A program made the position numbers and the translations under genes. Below, piece after piece: positions 7,127 through 16,293 of a stretch of DNA of 64,000 nt; position 1 is the first letter of the stretch; each line of letters opens with the position of its first letter. Under the pieces are notes generated by a model. That model saw nothing but the letters and a program-made list of their open reading frames with translations. It did no database searches and was not told where the DNA came from. Where the stretch lies: assembly GCF_003201595.1 (NCBI RefSeq), contig NZ_QJJS01000004.1, forward strand, positions 83,765 to 147,764. Direction: 5' to 3'. Source of the DNA: Sphaerotilus hippei (GTDB taxonomy: Bacteria; Pseudomonadota; Gammaproteobacteria; Burkholderiales; Burkholderiaceae_C).

Positions 7127-8458
7127 ATGAACTCCCGCACCCCGACTCCTCCCGAACGCATCCAGTGGCATGAAGGCATGCTGCTGGGTCCGCAACACTT
7201 CCAGCAGCTGCAGGCCCGGATCGACGGCCTGGCGAGCTGGCATCTGCTGGCCGCCGCGCCGCTGGCCTGGGGCCTGCGCCACCTCGAGATCGACACCGGC
7301 CTGCTGGCCACCGGCGTGCTGCGGGTGCTGCGGCTCGAGGCGGTGATGCCCGATGGCAGCGCCGTCTGGCACGACGCCCGCGAGGCCGCCCACGGCAGCC
7401 TGGAGATCGACCTCGGCCCGCAGCGCGACGCGCTCGAGGCGGGGGCGCTCGACATCCACCTGACGCTGCCGTGGGCCCGCTCGATGCGCAACCCGAGCGT
7501 GCCCTCGCGCTTCCGGGCGATCGCCGAGCTGCCGGTCGAGGACGAGGTGTCCGACGGCGAGCCGGCCGATCTGCCGCGCCTGCGCCCGCAGCTGGGCCTG
7601 GCCGCGGGCGGGCTGCCCCCCTCGCTGTGGCAGTCGATGCGGCTGTGCACCGTGGTCAAGGACAACGAGCTGATCCGCCTGGGCGACGAGCTGCCGGCGC
7701 TGCAGGCGCTCGACCGTGAGCACCCGCTGTGGCGCCGGGCCTGGGCGCTGTGCGGCCAGCTGCGGGGCAAGGCCGCCTACCTGGCGCGCCAGACCCAGCT
7801 GCCCTCGTCGCGGCTGGAAGACCGCCTCGCGCTGCTCGAGCAGCGGGAACGGCTGGGCGCGCTGCTCGCGCCGCTGGCGCCGCTGGAGGCGCTGCTGCAG
7901 GCCCAGGCACCCGCGCCGCTGACGCTCTACCTGGCGCTGTGCGCGGCCCTCGGCCCGCTGGCCACGCTGCGGGCCGGCGCGATGCCGCTGCTGCCGCCGG
8001 CCTACGAGCATGCCCGCCCGCGGGCGGCCTTCGAGGCGGTGTTCGCCGCCCTCGAGGACGCGCTGCAGGCCGTCAGCCAGGAGCACCGCCTGCAGCCCTT
8101 CGACTTCCGCGAGGGCCTCTTCGTGCTGGCCCTGCAGCCCGAATGGATCGGCGCCCGGCTGGTGGTCGGCCTGCGTGGCCAGAGCGAGCGCGAGCTGACC
8201 GCCTGGATGGACGGTGCGGTGATCGGCTCGGCCTCGGCCTGGACCTCGCTGCGCGAGCGCCGGGTGCTGGGCGCCGCCCGTTCGCGCATCGAGGCCGCGC
8301 CCGAGCTCGGCCTGCAGGCCAGCAACGGCTACACGCTGTTCGCCATCGAGGCGAGCGCCCCGCTGGTGCAGCCCGGCGAGCCGCTGCTGATCGCGAACGC
8401 CAACGAGTCCCATGCCGCCCAGCGCCCGCATGAGGCGATGCTGTTCGTGAAGGGATGA
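7127..8458 (+). CDS. tssK: TssK T6SS baseplate protein
   Basis: A 443-residue TssK/VasE protein, the baseplate component that connects the T6SS baseplate to the TssJLM complex. The N-terminus carries the family hallmark IQWHEGMLLGPQHFQQ (residues about 9-24), and the length agrees with the usual 440-450. The C-terminal part ends in YTLFAIEASAPLVQPGEPLLIANANES, typical of the receptor-binding-like C-terminal domain. The stop overlaps the tssL start by 4 bp (ATGA), which indicates translational coupling. Confidence 0.94.
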   Translation: MNSRTPTPPERIQWHEGMLLGPQHFQQLQARIDGLASWHLLAAAPLAWGLRHLEIDTGLLATGVLRVLRLEAVMPDGSAVWHDAREAAHGSLEIDLGPQRDALEAGALDIHLTLPWARSMRNPSVPSRFRAIAELPVEDEVSDGEPADLPRLRPQLGLAAGGLPPSLWQSMRLCTVVKDNELIRLGDELPALQALDREHPLWRRAWALCGQLRGKAAYLARQTQLPSSRLEDRLALLEQRERLGALLAPLAPLEALLQAQAPAPLTLYLALCAALGPLATLRAGAMPLLPPAYEHARPRAAFEAVFAALEDALQAVSQEHRLQPFDFREGLFVLALQPEWIGARLVVGLRGQSERELTAWMDGAVIGSASAWTSLRERRVLGAARSRIEAAPELGLQASNGYTLFAIEASAPLVQPGEPLLIANANESHAAQRPHEAMLFVKG

Positions 8459-9222
8459 GCATGTCCGACGCCGTCAACCCGACCGAAGCCGACGATCCGC
8501 TGGACGCCGGCCTGCGCCAGTTCCACGAGGCGCTCGAGCAGGTGCTCGTGCAGTTCCCCGACACCGGCGAGGCCGAGGCGGGCGAGCCGGCGGCCCGCCA
8601 GGTGCTGCGTGACCTGCACAACCTGATCGAGCTGCAGACGGTCAACGAACGCCGCGGCGGCGGCGGCGGCACGGCCGCGCTGGCCGCGCCGGTGCGCTAC
8701 CTGAAGGCCGCGCTGGCCGACGAGATCCTGCTGAGCCGGCCGTGGGCCGGACGCCGCGTGTGGCCGCAGCGCCTGCTGGAGGCCGAGATGTTCCGCACCA
8801 GCGTGGCCGGGGACCGGGTGCTGGCCGACATCGAACGCCTGCTGGCCGACCGGGAGCCGTCGCAGCGCACGCTGGCGCGGCTCTACCTGTTCGCCCTGGC
8901 GCTGGGTTTCCAGGGCCGCCTGCGCGGCCAGCCCGAGATCGGGCGGCTGGCCGGCCTGCGCACCGAGCTGTTCCAGTTCGTCTACCAGCGCACGCCCGAG
9001 TCCGGCGCGCGCGACCGCGTGCTGTCCGAGCAGCCCTACGCCAGCACGCTGTCGCACCTGGCGCCGCTGCACCGCCGCGGGGTCAGCCGCTGGGCGCTGA
9101 TCGGCGCGATCGTGCTGGCCGGCCTGCTGGTGCTGTCGGAGCTGCTGTGGCTGTGGCCGACCTGGCCGCTGCGCCAGGCGCTGGACGGCCCGCGCCCCGT
9201 CGCCACCGAGGTGTCACGCTGA
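8455..9222 (+). CDS. tssL: TssL (DotU/IcmH-like) T6SS inner-membrane protein
   Basis: A 255-residue protein of the DotU/TssL family. The cytoplasmic domain (residues about 10-190) carries the family pattern DEILLSRPWAG and RLYLFALALGFQGRLRG; one membrane helix lies near residues 205-228 (WALIGAIVLAGLLVLSELLWL), followed by a short periplasmic tail. There is no peptidoglycan-binding extension, so cell-wall anchoring must come from elsewhere. ATG at 8455 overlaps the tssK stop; a second in-frame ATG at 8461 is possible. TssL pairs with TssM, whose gene follows after 31 bp. Confidence 0.9.
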   Translation: MSMSDAVNPTEADDPLDAGLRQFHEALEQVLVQFPDTGEAEAGEPAARQVLRDLHNLIELQTVNERRGGGGGTAALAAPVRYLKAALADEILLSRPWAGRRVWPQRLLEAEMFRTSVAGDRVLADIERLLADREPSQRTLARLYLFALALGFQGRLRGQPEIGRLAGLRTELFQFVYQRTPESGARDRVLSEQPYASTLSHLAPLHRRGVSRWALIGAIVLAGLLVLSELLWLWPTWPLRQALDGPRPVATEVSR

Positions 9223-9253
9223 TGTCCCCGAACCGCCTGCCCACGGAGCCGTC

Positions 9254-12200
9254 ATGTTCCTGAAGGACCACCTTGTCCTCGCCAGTCTCGGCGCACTGAT
9301 CCTGCTGGTGCTGGGCGTGCTCGCCCTCGTGATCCGCGCCGCGGCCCGGTCCGAGCCGGCCGCCGCCGGCCCGCGCGCGCCGGTGCGCCTGCGCTCGGAC
9401 ACGCTGCGGGCCTCGTTCCGCCAGGCGGTCGAGCTGATCGAGTCGAGCATGGCCAGCCGCGCCAAGCGTTACCAGCTGCCCTGGGTGCTGGTGCTCGACG
9501 AAGGCGACGGCAGCAGCGTGCTGCCGCTGGCGCAATCGGGCATCGCCAGCGCGCTGGGCACCGATGCCGCCGGCGCCGCCGCCGCCCAGGGCCTGACCTG
9601 GCACTTCTTCGACCAGGGGGTGGTCATCGACGTGCAGGGCGCCTACCTCGGCGGTGCCGACGAAGGGGAGCAGACCGGCGAGCAGCCCTGGGACCAGTTC
9701 CTCGGGCTGTGCCGCGAATACCGCCCGGCACGGCCCTTCGACGCGATGGTCGTCACCGTGCCGGCCGCGCTGCTGCTGGATCACCACGCCGACGCCCGGC
9801 TCGAGCTCGCCCGGCTGGCCCAGCGCGCCAACCGGCGTGTCTGGCTGGCGCAGAACCGCTTCGCGATGCGCTTCGCGCTCTACGTCGTCGTGTCGGGCTG
9901 CGAACACCTGCCGGGCTTCTCGGCCTACGCCCGCGCGCTGCCCGACCTGCTGCGCAAGTCCATGCTGGGCTGGTCCTCGCCGCACGACCTGACGCTGACC
10001 TACCGCGCCGACTGGGTCGAGGAAGCGCTGCGGCAGACCCGCCGCACGCTGGCCGACTCGACGGCCGAACTGCTGGCCCTGGGCGCGCCGGACACCGACG
10101 CCACCGCCTGTTTCCTGCTGCCGGCCCGCATCGACGCGCTGCGCCCGCAGCTGCAGCTCTTCGTCGACGAGCTGATGCGGCCGAGCTCCTACCACGAGCC
10201 CTTCATCCTGCGCGGCCTGTACTTCACCGGCGATGCCAGCGAGGTGGCCGAACGCCTGGCCCGCAGCGCCGGCCACCCGGCACCGGGCGCGGCCGACACG
10301 TTCGACGGCTTCCCCGCCACCCGGCCGGTCGCGCTGGCCGACGGCCTCATGCCGGCCGAGGTCGACCTCGGCACCCCGGTACTGCCCGCCGAGGCCCGCC
10401 AGCCGGTCTTCCTGCGCGACCTGTTCGAGCAGAAGGTGTTCCGCGAATACGGCCTGACCCGGCCGTCGGGCACGCAGCAGCTGCAGCGCCCGCTGCTCGG
10501 GCGGGGCCTGCGCTGGGCCGCCATCGGCCTGGTCGGGGCCTGGTGCGTGGGCCTGGGCGTGGGGTCGCTGATCCTGCACCGCCAGAGCACCGTGCTGACG
10601 CAGGTGCTGGGCCGACTGCAGAGCGACACCGACACCCAGCTGCGCGCCGGCCTGCGTGGCGAGACGATGCCCGCGGAGTGGCATCGCCAGCGGGCGCTGG
10701 GCCTGCTGCAGCTGATGGAGCAGATGGACCGCCAGCGCCTCTGGTCGCTGTTCATGCCCGGCTCCTGGCCGGTGATCGACTCGCTGCCGCACCGGGTGCG
10801 CGACCGGCTCGAGCAGGCGTTCGGCGACATCGCCGTCAGCACGCTGCGCAACGCGCTGTACGAGCGCACCGCCCGGCTGACCGGCGTGGCGCAGGACCCG
10901 AGCACCGGGGCGCTGGTCAGCGGCGCGCCCTGCAGCGACCCGGCCGGCCTGCCGGGCCCGGCCGCCGGCGCCGCCCCCCACATGACGCTGGGCTTCGAGG
11001 ACCTGGGCAGCTTCCAGCGCCTGCTGGCCTACACCGCCGCGGCCGAGCAGCTCGACCAGGCCACGGCCGCGCTGCAGCGCCTGCTCGATCCGGCCCGTCC
11101 GGCCGACGGTGCCGACCTCAGCCTGCTGGTGCGGGTCACGCTGGGCGCGGAGCTGCCGGGCCGGCCCGACCATGCCGCGGCGCTGTTCCGCTCGCGGGCC
11201 GCGCAAGGCTCGGGCGTGGCCACGACGGCGATGCAGCAGGCCCTGCAATGCAGCCTGCGCCGGGTCGCCACGGCGCTGCTGGCCGATGCCTTCGAAGGCA
11301 ACGATCTGCTGGAAGCCCAGCGTGCGGTGGTCGAGCAGCTCGAGGCCGCCGCCGGCGGGGAAGGCGACGAGACCGCGGCGCAGACGCTGGCCTCCTGGCA
11401 CGCGCTGCACGACACGATCCGCAGCCAGCAGGCGCTGCTGGCGCGTGGCAACGGCACCTGGATGCACCAGACCAGCTTCCAGCCGGGCGCCGCCTGGGAC
11501 CGGACGCTGGGCCGCATCGCCGCCAACCGGCTGCTGGGCCCGGACACCGCCCGCGCGCTGCAGGCCGACAGCGAGGCCGCCTTCCAGCGCTTTTCCGTCG
11601 CGCTGGCCGAACAGACCGGCGCCGAAGGCGAGACCGGCGCGGTGTGGAACGACAAGACCCAGCGCTGGGACATGGCACCGGGCCTGACGGCGCTGCACGG
11701 CGCGCTGACCGCCCTGTTCAACCAGCCCTACATGAACGGCACCAGCGAGCGACCGCTGCCCGGCAGCGTCGAGCCGATGATCAGCTGGGACCTGGCACGA
11801 CTGGACCAGGCGCTCGCGGTGGGCGAGCAGCGCAAGCGTTTCCAGGCCGAGCTGCTGGGGCGCTTTCCGCCCGACATGCAGGGCGCGGTGGCCCAGCTGG
11901 TCGACGGCCAGTTCGCCCGGCTGATCAGCGACCACCTCAGCTCGGCGCTGGTGCCGGGGGCCCGACTGGCGCCGCCGGACGCCGGCACGGCCGATGCCGA
12001 ACGCAGCCGGCTCGCCCGCATCCAGGGGCTGCTGGTCGAACTCGGTGCGCAGCCGGTGCTCGAGGCGCTGCGCAACCTGCAGCTGCGCGACGCGTCGGCC
12101 CGGCTGCGCCAGCTCGACGAGGCGCTGGACCGCTCGGAGCTCTACGCGCCGCAGCGGGGCAACTTCAGCCAGTGGCGCGGTGAACGCGGCCCGGCGCTGG

Positions 12201-13387
12201 CCGGCTTCGGGCTGGGGGACGGCGCCGCGCTGGCGGCCTACCTCGGCCAGCAGCGCGCCCGCATCGAGACGCTGGGGCGCGAGGCCGAGATGGTGATCGC
12301 TCAGCTGGGCGGGCGCAGCGGCCAGAGCCTGCTGGCCGAGCGCTGGGAGAACATCGCGCGCGACCTGGAGCGCTACCGCCTCAAGAACCCCAACAGCAGC
12401 CTGCTCGCGCTGGAGAACTTCCTGCTGACGATGGGCGGCGACGTCGACGTGAACAACTGCGGCGAGCGGCTGGGCACCCGCCCCGCGCCGGCCACGGGTT
12501 CGGCCCGCGGCGGCGACTTCTTCGCGATGCGCCAGCAGCAGCTCGCCAGCAGCCTGCAGCAGCGCTGCGCCGAGCTGCAGGGCAAGGACCAGCAGGAGCA
12601 CTGGGGCCAGTTCGCGCGCCAGTTCAACCAGGGTGCGGCCGGAAGGCCGCCCTTCGTCGTCGGCGGCTGGACGGCCGATGCTCCGGCGCTGGACCTCGAC
12701 GAGATCGCCGCCCTGCTGCCCGCGTTCGAGCGGGCCCAGCGCAGCCTGCGCCAGATCGGCACCGAGGGCGGTGCCCCCGGCGCCGGCGCGGCGCGGCGTT
12801 TCGTCGACCAGTTCGACCGGATGCGCACCTTCCTGCAGCCGCTGCTGCCGGCGGGCGAGGCCGCGACGGGCTACGACCTGGGCGTGGAGTTCCGCGCCCG
12901 GCCGCAGGCAGAGGTCGAGGGCAACAAGATCATCGACTGGGTGCTCGAGGTCGGCCCGCAGCGCCTGGGCTGGCGCGAGCCGCCCCGGCCGCTGCGCTGG
13001 GAGCCCGGCATGGCGGTGGCCCTGCACCTGCGCCTGGCCAAGGACGGCCCGGTCGTGCCGCGCAGCGACGAGCGCCAGCCGGCGCTGGCGGTCGACGGAC
13101 GCAGCGTGACCCTGCGCTACGCCGACCCCTGGGCCCTGCTGAACCTGCTGCAGCGCCATCGGGAGAACGAGGCCGCCGGCAAGGCCGACGGCCGCTCGCA
13201 GCTGCTGCGCATCGAGTTCCCGCTGCTCGCCACGAGCGTGGCCGGCAGCGAGACGTCCCCGGCCGCACCAGCCGAGACCCGCGCCCGCGTCTACCTGCGC
13301 CTGACGCTCAGCCCGGCGGGCAAACGTGCGCCGCTGGCCTGGCCCGGCCCGTTCCCGACCCGGGCGCCCGAGCCCGGCGCGCGCTGA
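9254..13387 (+). CDS. tssM: TssM (IcmF-like) T6SS inner-membrane protein lacking a Walker A motif
   Basis: A 1377-residue protein of the IcmF/TssM family, the largest part of the T6SS membrane complex. One membrane helix lies at residues about 7-30 and a second at about 418-440, leaving a cytoplasmic domain between and a large periplasmic C-terminal part. The canonical family has a P-loop of the form GPPGSGKT after PWYL; here the aligned stretch (residues 76-96) reads PWVLVLDEGDGSSVLPLAQSG, with no GKT/S. The IcmF-related pattern RRVWLAQNRFAMRFALYVVVSGCEHLPGF is kept, and the C-terminus ends in a VasK-like domain. The protein is longer than most TssM (about 1100-1250). It sits 23 bp before tssA. 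Confidence 0.88.
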   Translation: MFLKDHLVLASLGALILLVLGVLALVIRAAARSEPAAAGPRAPVRLRSDTLRASFRQAVELIESSMASRAKRYQLPWVLVLDEGDGSSVLPLAQSGIASALGTDAAGAAAAQGLTWHFFDQGVVIDVQGAYLGGADEGEQTGEQPWDQFLGLCREYRPARPFDAMVVTVPAALLLDHHADARLELARLAQRANRRVWLAQNRFAMRFALYVVVSGCEHLPGFSAYARALPDLLRKSMLGWSSPHDLTLTYRADWVEEALRQTRRTLADSTAELLALGAPDTDATACFLLPARIDALRPQLQLFVDELMRPSSYHEPFILRGLYFTGDASEVAERLARSAGHPAPGAADTFDGFPATRPVALADGLMPAEVDLGTPVLPAEARQPVFLRDLFEQKVFREYGLTRPSGTQQLQRPLLGRGLRWAAIGLVGAWCVGLGVGSLILHRQSTVLTQVLGRLQSDTDTQLRAGLRGETMPAEWHRQRALGLLQLMEQMDRQRLWSLFMPGSWPVIDSLPHRVRDRLEQAFGDIAVSTLRNALYERTARLTGVAQDPSTGALVSGAPCSDPAGLPGPAAGAAPHMTLGFEDLGSFQRLLAYTAAAEQLDQATAALQRLLDPARPADGADLSLLVRVTLGAELPGRPDHAAALFRSRAAQGSGVATTAMQQALQCSLRRVATALLADAFEGNDLLEAQRAVVEQLEAAAGGEGDETAAQTLASWHALHDTIRSQQALLARGNGTWMHQTSFQPGAAWDRTLGRIAANRLLGPDTARALQADSEAAFQRFSVALAEQTGAEGETGAVWNDKTQRWDMAPGLTALHGALTALFNQPYMNGTSERPLPGSVEPMISWDLARLDQALAVGEQRKRFQAELLGRFPPDMQGAVAQLVDGQFARLISDHLSSALVPGARLAPPDAGTADAERSRLARIQGLLVELGAQPVLEALRNLQLRDASARLRQLDEALDRSELYAPQRGNFSQWRGERGPALAGFGLGDGAALAAYLGQQRARIETLGREAEMVIAQLGGRSGQSLLAERWENIARDLERYRLKNPNSSLLALENFLLTMGGDVDVNNCGERLGTRPAPATGSARGGDFFAMRQQQLASSLQQRCAELQGKDQQEHWGQFARQFNQGAAGRPPFVVGGWTADAPALDLDEIAALLPAFERAQRSLRQIGTEGGAPGAGAARRFVDQFDRMRTFLQPLLPAGEAATGYDLGVEFRARPQAEVEGNKIIDWVLEVGPQRLGWREPPRPLRWEPGMAVALHLRLAKDGPVVPRSDERQPALAVDGRSVTLRYADPWALLNLLQRHRENEAAGKADGRSQLLRIEFPLLATSVAGSETSPAAPAETRARVYLRLTLSPAGKRAPLAWPGPFPTRAPEPGAR

Positions 13388-13410
13388 AGCCCCTCCGAGA
13401 CGGAACCGCC

Positions 13411-14559
13411 ATGAACGCCCCGCTGCTCCACCCCCTGCCCCCGCTGCTGTTCGACCTGGACGAGCTGCTGGCCCCGATCCCCGGTGCCGATCCGGCCGGG
13501 CCCTCGATGCGCTACGACCGCACGATGGCCGAGATGCGCCGCGCCCGCGAGGCCGACGACCCCAGCCTGCCGATGGGCGAATGGGAGCGCCCGCTGAAGA
13601 AGGCCGACTGGCCGGCCGTCGTGCTGCTGGGCACCCGGCTGCTGGCCGAGCGCAGCAAGGACCTGCAGGTGGCCGCCTGGGTCACCGAGGCCTGGATCCA
13701 CCTGCACGATCTCGACGGCCTGCAGGCCGGCATCGCGCTGCTGATCGGCCTGATCGAGCGGCACTGGGACGGCATGCATCCGCGCATCGAGGCGGGCGAC
13801 ACCGATGCCCGGGTCGCCCCGCTGGTCTGGCTCAACGAGTCGCTGCCGCTCACCGTGTACCTGCAGGTCGGCGTGACCCAGTGGCCCGACCGCCGTCCCC
13901 CGCGCATCTCGCTCGAGGACTGGGACCGCAGCCTGCGCCGCGACGACGACCCGCCGGCGTCCCCACCGGGCAGCGACGCGTCGAGCCTGCCCACCCGCGA
14001 CGAGCTGCTGCACGGAGGCCGAGGCCCGTCGACCGCCCAGCTCAAGGCGCGCCGCCAGCAGGTGCTGATGCTGGCCGGTGAATGGGCCCGCCTCGACAGC
14101 ATGGTCAACCAGCACCTGGGGGCCGACGCGCCCAGCCTGGGCAAGATGGCCGAGACGCTGGCGCAGATCGAGCGGGTGCTCAACCAGCTGATCGCCGCCC
14201 GTCCGGCCCCGCCGGAGCCTGCCGCGGCCGCACCGGCCGAAGGCGGGCCCACCGATCCGTCCGCAGGGAGCCCCGACATGTCCGAGACCGCCGCCGACCC
14301 GGTGACCCTGCACGCCGACCCGGTCGCCCTCGCCAGCGGCGGCTCGATCCGCTCCCGGGACGAGGCCTACCGGCTGCTCACGATGGTCGCCGACTACCTG
14401 CAGCGCACCGAGCCGCACAGCCCCACGCCCTACCTGATCCGCCGCGCGATCGGCTGGGGCGAGCTGCCGCTGCCGCAGCTGATGCAGCTGCTGCTGCGCG
14501 AGGAAGGTGACCTGAACCGGCTGTTCACCGTGCTGGGGCTGACCCAGGCCACGGACTGA
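13411..14559 (+). CDS. tssA: TssA (ImpA family) T6SS cap/baseplate protein
   Basis: A 382-residue TssA-like protein. The N-terminal ImpA_N domain (residues about 12-140) is recognised by the start LLAPIPGADPAGPSMRYD and by DWPAVVLLGTRLLAERSKDLQVAAWVTEAW with LIERHWDGMHPRIE. A variable linker (about 165-290) follows; the C-terminal part (SRDEAYRLLTMVADYLQRTEPHSPTPYLIRRAI) matches the conserved end of many TssA/ImpA proteins, which is known to contact the baseplate or the distal tail end. It is preceded by tssM (23 bp) and followed by an unrecognised gene (43 bp). The TssA subclass was not determined. Confidence 0.9.
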   Translation: MNAPLLHPLPPLLFDLDELLAPIPGADPAGPSMRYDRTMAEMRRAREADDPSLPMGEWERPLKKADWPAVVLLGTRLLAERSKDLQVAAWVTEAWIHLHDLDGLQAGIALLIGLIERHWDGMHPRIEAGDTDARVAPLVWLNESLPLTVYLQVGVTQWPDRRPPRISLEDWDRSLRRDDDPPASPPGSDASSLPTRDELLHGGRGPSTAQLKARRQQVLMLAGEWARLDSMVNQHLGADAPSLGKMAETLAQIERVLNQLIAARPAPPEPAAAAPAEGGPTDPSAGSPDMSETAADPVTLHADPVALASGGSIRSRDEAYRLLTMVADYLQRTEPHSPTPYLIRRAIGWGELPLPQLMQLLLREEGDLNRLFTVLGLTQATD

Positions 14560-14602
14560 CCCCCTCGAGCCCCTCCCGTTCCCCCTGCCTGCGGAGACCG
14601 CC

Positions 14603-16255
14603 ATGCCCCCCCCCGAGACCTTCTCGTTCACCCCGCCGCTGCGCCCGCCGTTCGTGTCCTACGAGCAGTGGCTGAGCAAGACCTCGCAGCGCTTCAAGGC
14701 CCGCAGCAGCGACACCCGGGCGGTCGACCTGGCCTACCAGCGCTGCGTCAGCGGCCCGAACCGGGGTCCGGCGGCGGAGCGGGCGCTGCTGACCGCGCTC
14801 GACCAGTTCCTGACCACCAAGGGGGGCCACTGGCATCTGGTGGCGCGCAACCAGGCCAGCGACGGGCTGATGCAGCGCCTGCACGATCACCTGCGTCAGC
14901 AGCATGGCGCGGCCGACCACCGGGAGGCCGGCCTGCGGCGGGTGCTCAGCCACGACGTGCCCGAGTCGCGTTTTGGCGTGCTCTACCTGCTCGGCCATGC
15001 ACGGATCGACCTGAACCACCTCAGCCTCGCGCTGGAGGGCCTCGCCTCGACCGGCAACGTGGTCGGGCAGGCGATGGGGCCGCAGTTCAGCACCACGGTG
15101 GCCGGCCATGCACTGGGCGGCAGCCACATCTCCACGCTCGGGGCGGCCACGGCCCGCCTGGGTGCCGGGGCCGCACGCACCGGCCTGCTGGCGGGGTCGC
15201 AGGTGCAGCGTGACCTCGTCACGCCCTCGAGCCTGACCCTGCCACGGCTGGCCTGGCCGCAAGACCGGCAGGCGCTGCTCGCGATGGACCCGACCGGCCT
15301 GGTGGCGGGCTTCGCGGCGCTCGGCCCGGTGATGATGCAGATCAGCCAGACGGTGCTGCGGGCGGTGCAGGACTTCCTCGGCTGGTTCCTGCGCAAGCTG
15401 CGCGCCAACGAGCGCCTGGTGCTGCAGGTCGCGGGCACGCTGGTCAAGCTGGTGGTGGCCAACATCCTGCAGAACGCCGTGCCCTACCTGAGCTCGGCGA
15501 TCGACATCGGCCAGGGGGTGGTCAAGACGCTGCAGGCGAGCAAGACCTCGATCGAGACCTGGCTGATGCGCCGCCAGGTGAACCTGATGTCCGGCCACCC
15601 CGAGCAGATCGGCGCGGCCATCGAGTCACAGATGCAGCAGGGCATCGGCACGGGGCTGTGGAGCGCGCTCAAGGGCGGAGCCGGCGTGGCCACCCAGGTC
15701 TTCCTGCCGGGCATGGGGGCGCTGGTGGGCGCCATCATCAGCGGCGTCGAGTTCATCGTGGTGACGATCAAGCGGCTGTGCGAGCAGTCGGACATCCACG
15801 ACTTCCTGGACCAGGCCCGCACGCTGTGGACCGAGCAGCAGCGTTTTGCCACCCGCAACGAGCACGGCCACCTGCGGCCGGACCTGACGCCACGCAGCGG
15901 CAGCCTGATCCACGACACCGAAGGCTTCAAGGCGTTCTTCCAGCAGGGCTGCGACGCCAGCCCGCTGATCCCGATGCTGACGCTGAACTCGGGCATCTGC
16001 GGCAGCCTGTGGACGATGATCAAGCTGTCGGACGACACGCTGAGCCCGAAGATGATCGAGCCGGCCACCTTCAGCGCCGGCGACAGCTACTTCACCCGGC
16101 TCAAGCAGTTCGGCCAGCGCTACATGGCCGCCTCGGGCTTCCGTGTCCACTCGGCCAACGCCGACGTGCAGCGTCTGCTGACGCACGCCACCCGCGACCA
16201 CACCGCCACGCTCAGCCACACGGACCGGGTCCTGGCCCTGGCCGGCGGGCTGTGA
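14603..16255 (+). CDS. Unrecognised 550-aa protein closing the T6SS operon, candidate effector
   Basis: No family recognised. The N-terminal 200 residues are soluble-looking (FVSYEQWLSKTSQRFKARS, then LYLLGHARIDLNHLSLALEGL). The middle has long amphipathic to hydrophobic stretches: about 233-262 (LVAGFAALGPVMMQISQTVL), about 272-300, and about 361-389 (GVATQVFLPGMGALVGAIIS). There is no signal peptide. The C-terminal 150 residues are polar with a conserved-looking HDFLDQARTLW and SGICGSLWTMIKLSDDTL. As the last gene of a tss operon with buried hydrophobic segments it could be a pore-forming cargo or a membrane-complex accessory; both are inference. No immunity gene follows: the next gene is convergent. 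Confidence 0.65.
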   Translation: MPPPETFSFTPPLRPPFVSYEQWLSKTSQRFKARSSDTRAVDLAYQRCVSGPNRGPAAERALLTALDQFLTTKGGHWHLVARNQASDGLMQRLHDHLRQQHGAADHREAGLRRVLSHDVPESRFGVLYLLGHARIDLNHLSLALEGLASTGNVVGQAMGPQFSTTVAGHALGGSHISTLGAATARLGAGAARTGLLAGSQVQRDLVTPSSLTLPRLAWPQDRQALLAMDPTGLVAGFAALGPVMMQISQTVLRAVQDFLGWFLRKLRANERLVLQVAGTLVKLVVANILQNAVPYLSSAIDIGQGVVKTLQASKTSIETWLMRRQVNLMSGHPEQIGAAIESQMQQGIGTGLWSALKGGAGVATQVFLPGMGALVGAIISGVEFIVVTIKRLCEQSDIHDFLDQARTLWTEQQRFATRNEHGHLRPDLTPRSGSLIHDTEGFKAFFQQGCDASPLIPMLTLNSGICGSLWTMIKLSDDTLSPKMIEPATFSAGDSYFTRLKQFGQRYMAASGFRVHSANADVQRLLTHATRDHTATLSHTDRVLALAGGL

Positions 16256-16257
16256 AG

Positions 16258-16293
16258 GCGGACTGGTGCGGCGCTCAGGCCGCACCAGTCCGC
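16258..16293. terminator. 15-bp perfect stem-loop between convergent genes
   Basis: Left arm GCGGACTGGTGCGGC (16258-16272) pairs perfectly with the right arm at 16279-16293 across a 6-base loop. It begins 2 bases after the stop of the 550-aa gene, and its right arm lies in the last codons of the convergent alpha/beta hydrolase. There is no U-tract, so it may end transcription from both sides with help or act as an mRNA 3' barrier. Confidence 0.6.

Noticed and set aside
9083..13159. Very long open frame on the - strand opposite tssM
   Set aside because: At this GC content the complement of a real gene often stays open; translation is Arg/Gly/His/Gln-rich, lacks family marks, and tssM is clearly the real gene.
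9254..13387. Reading the tssM gene as the same IcmF as the isobutyryl-CoA mutase
   Set aside because: The two share only a name; the one at 32535 is a B12 mutase fusion, the one here is the T6SS membrane protein.
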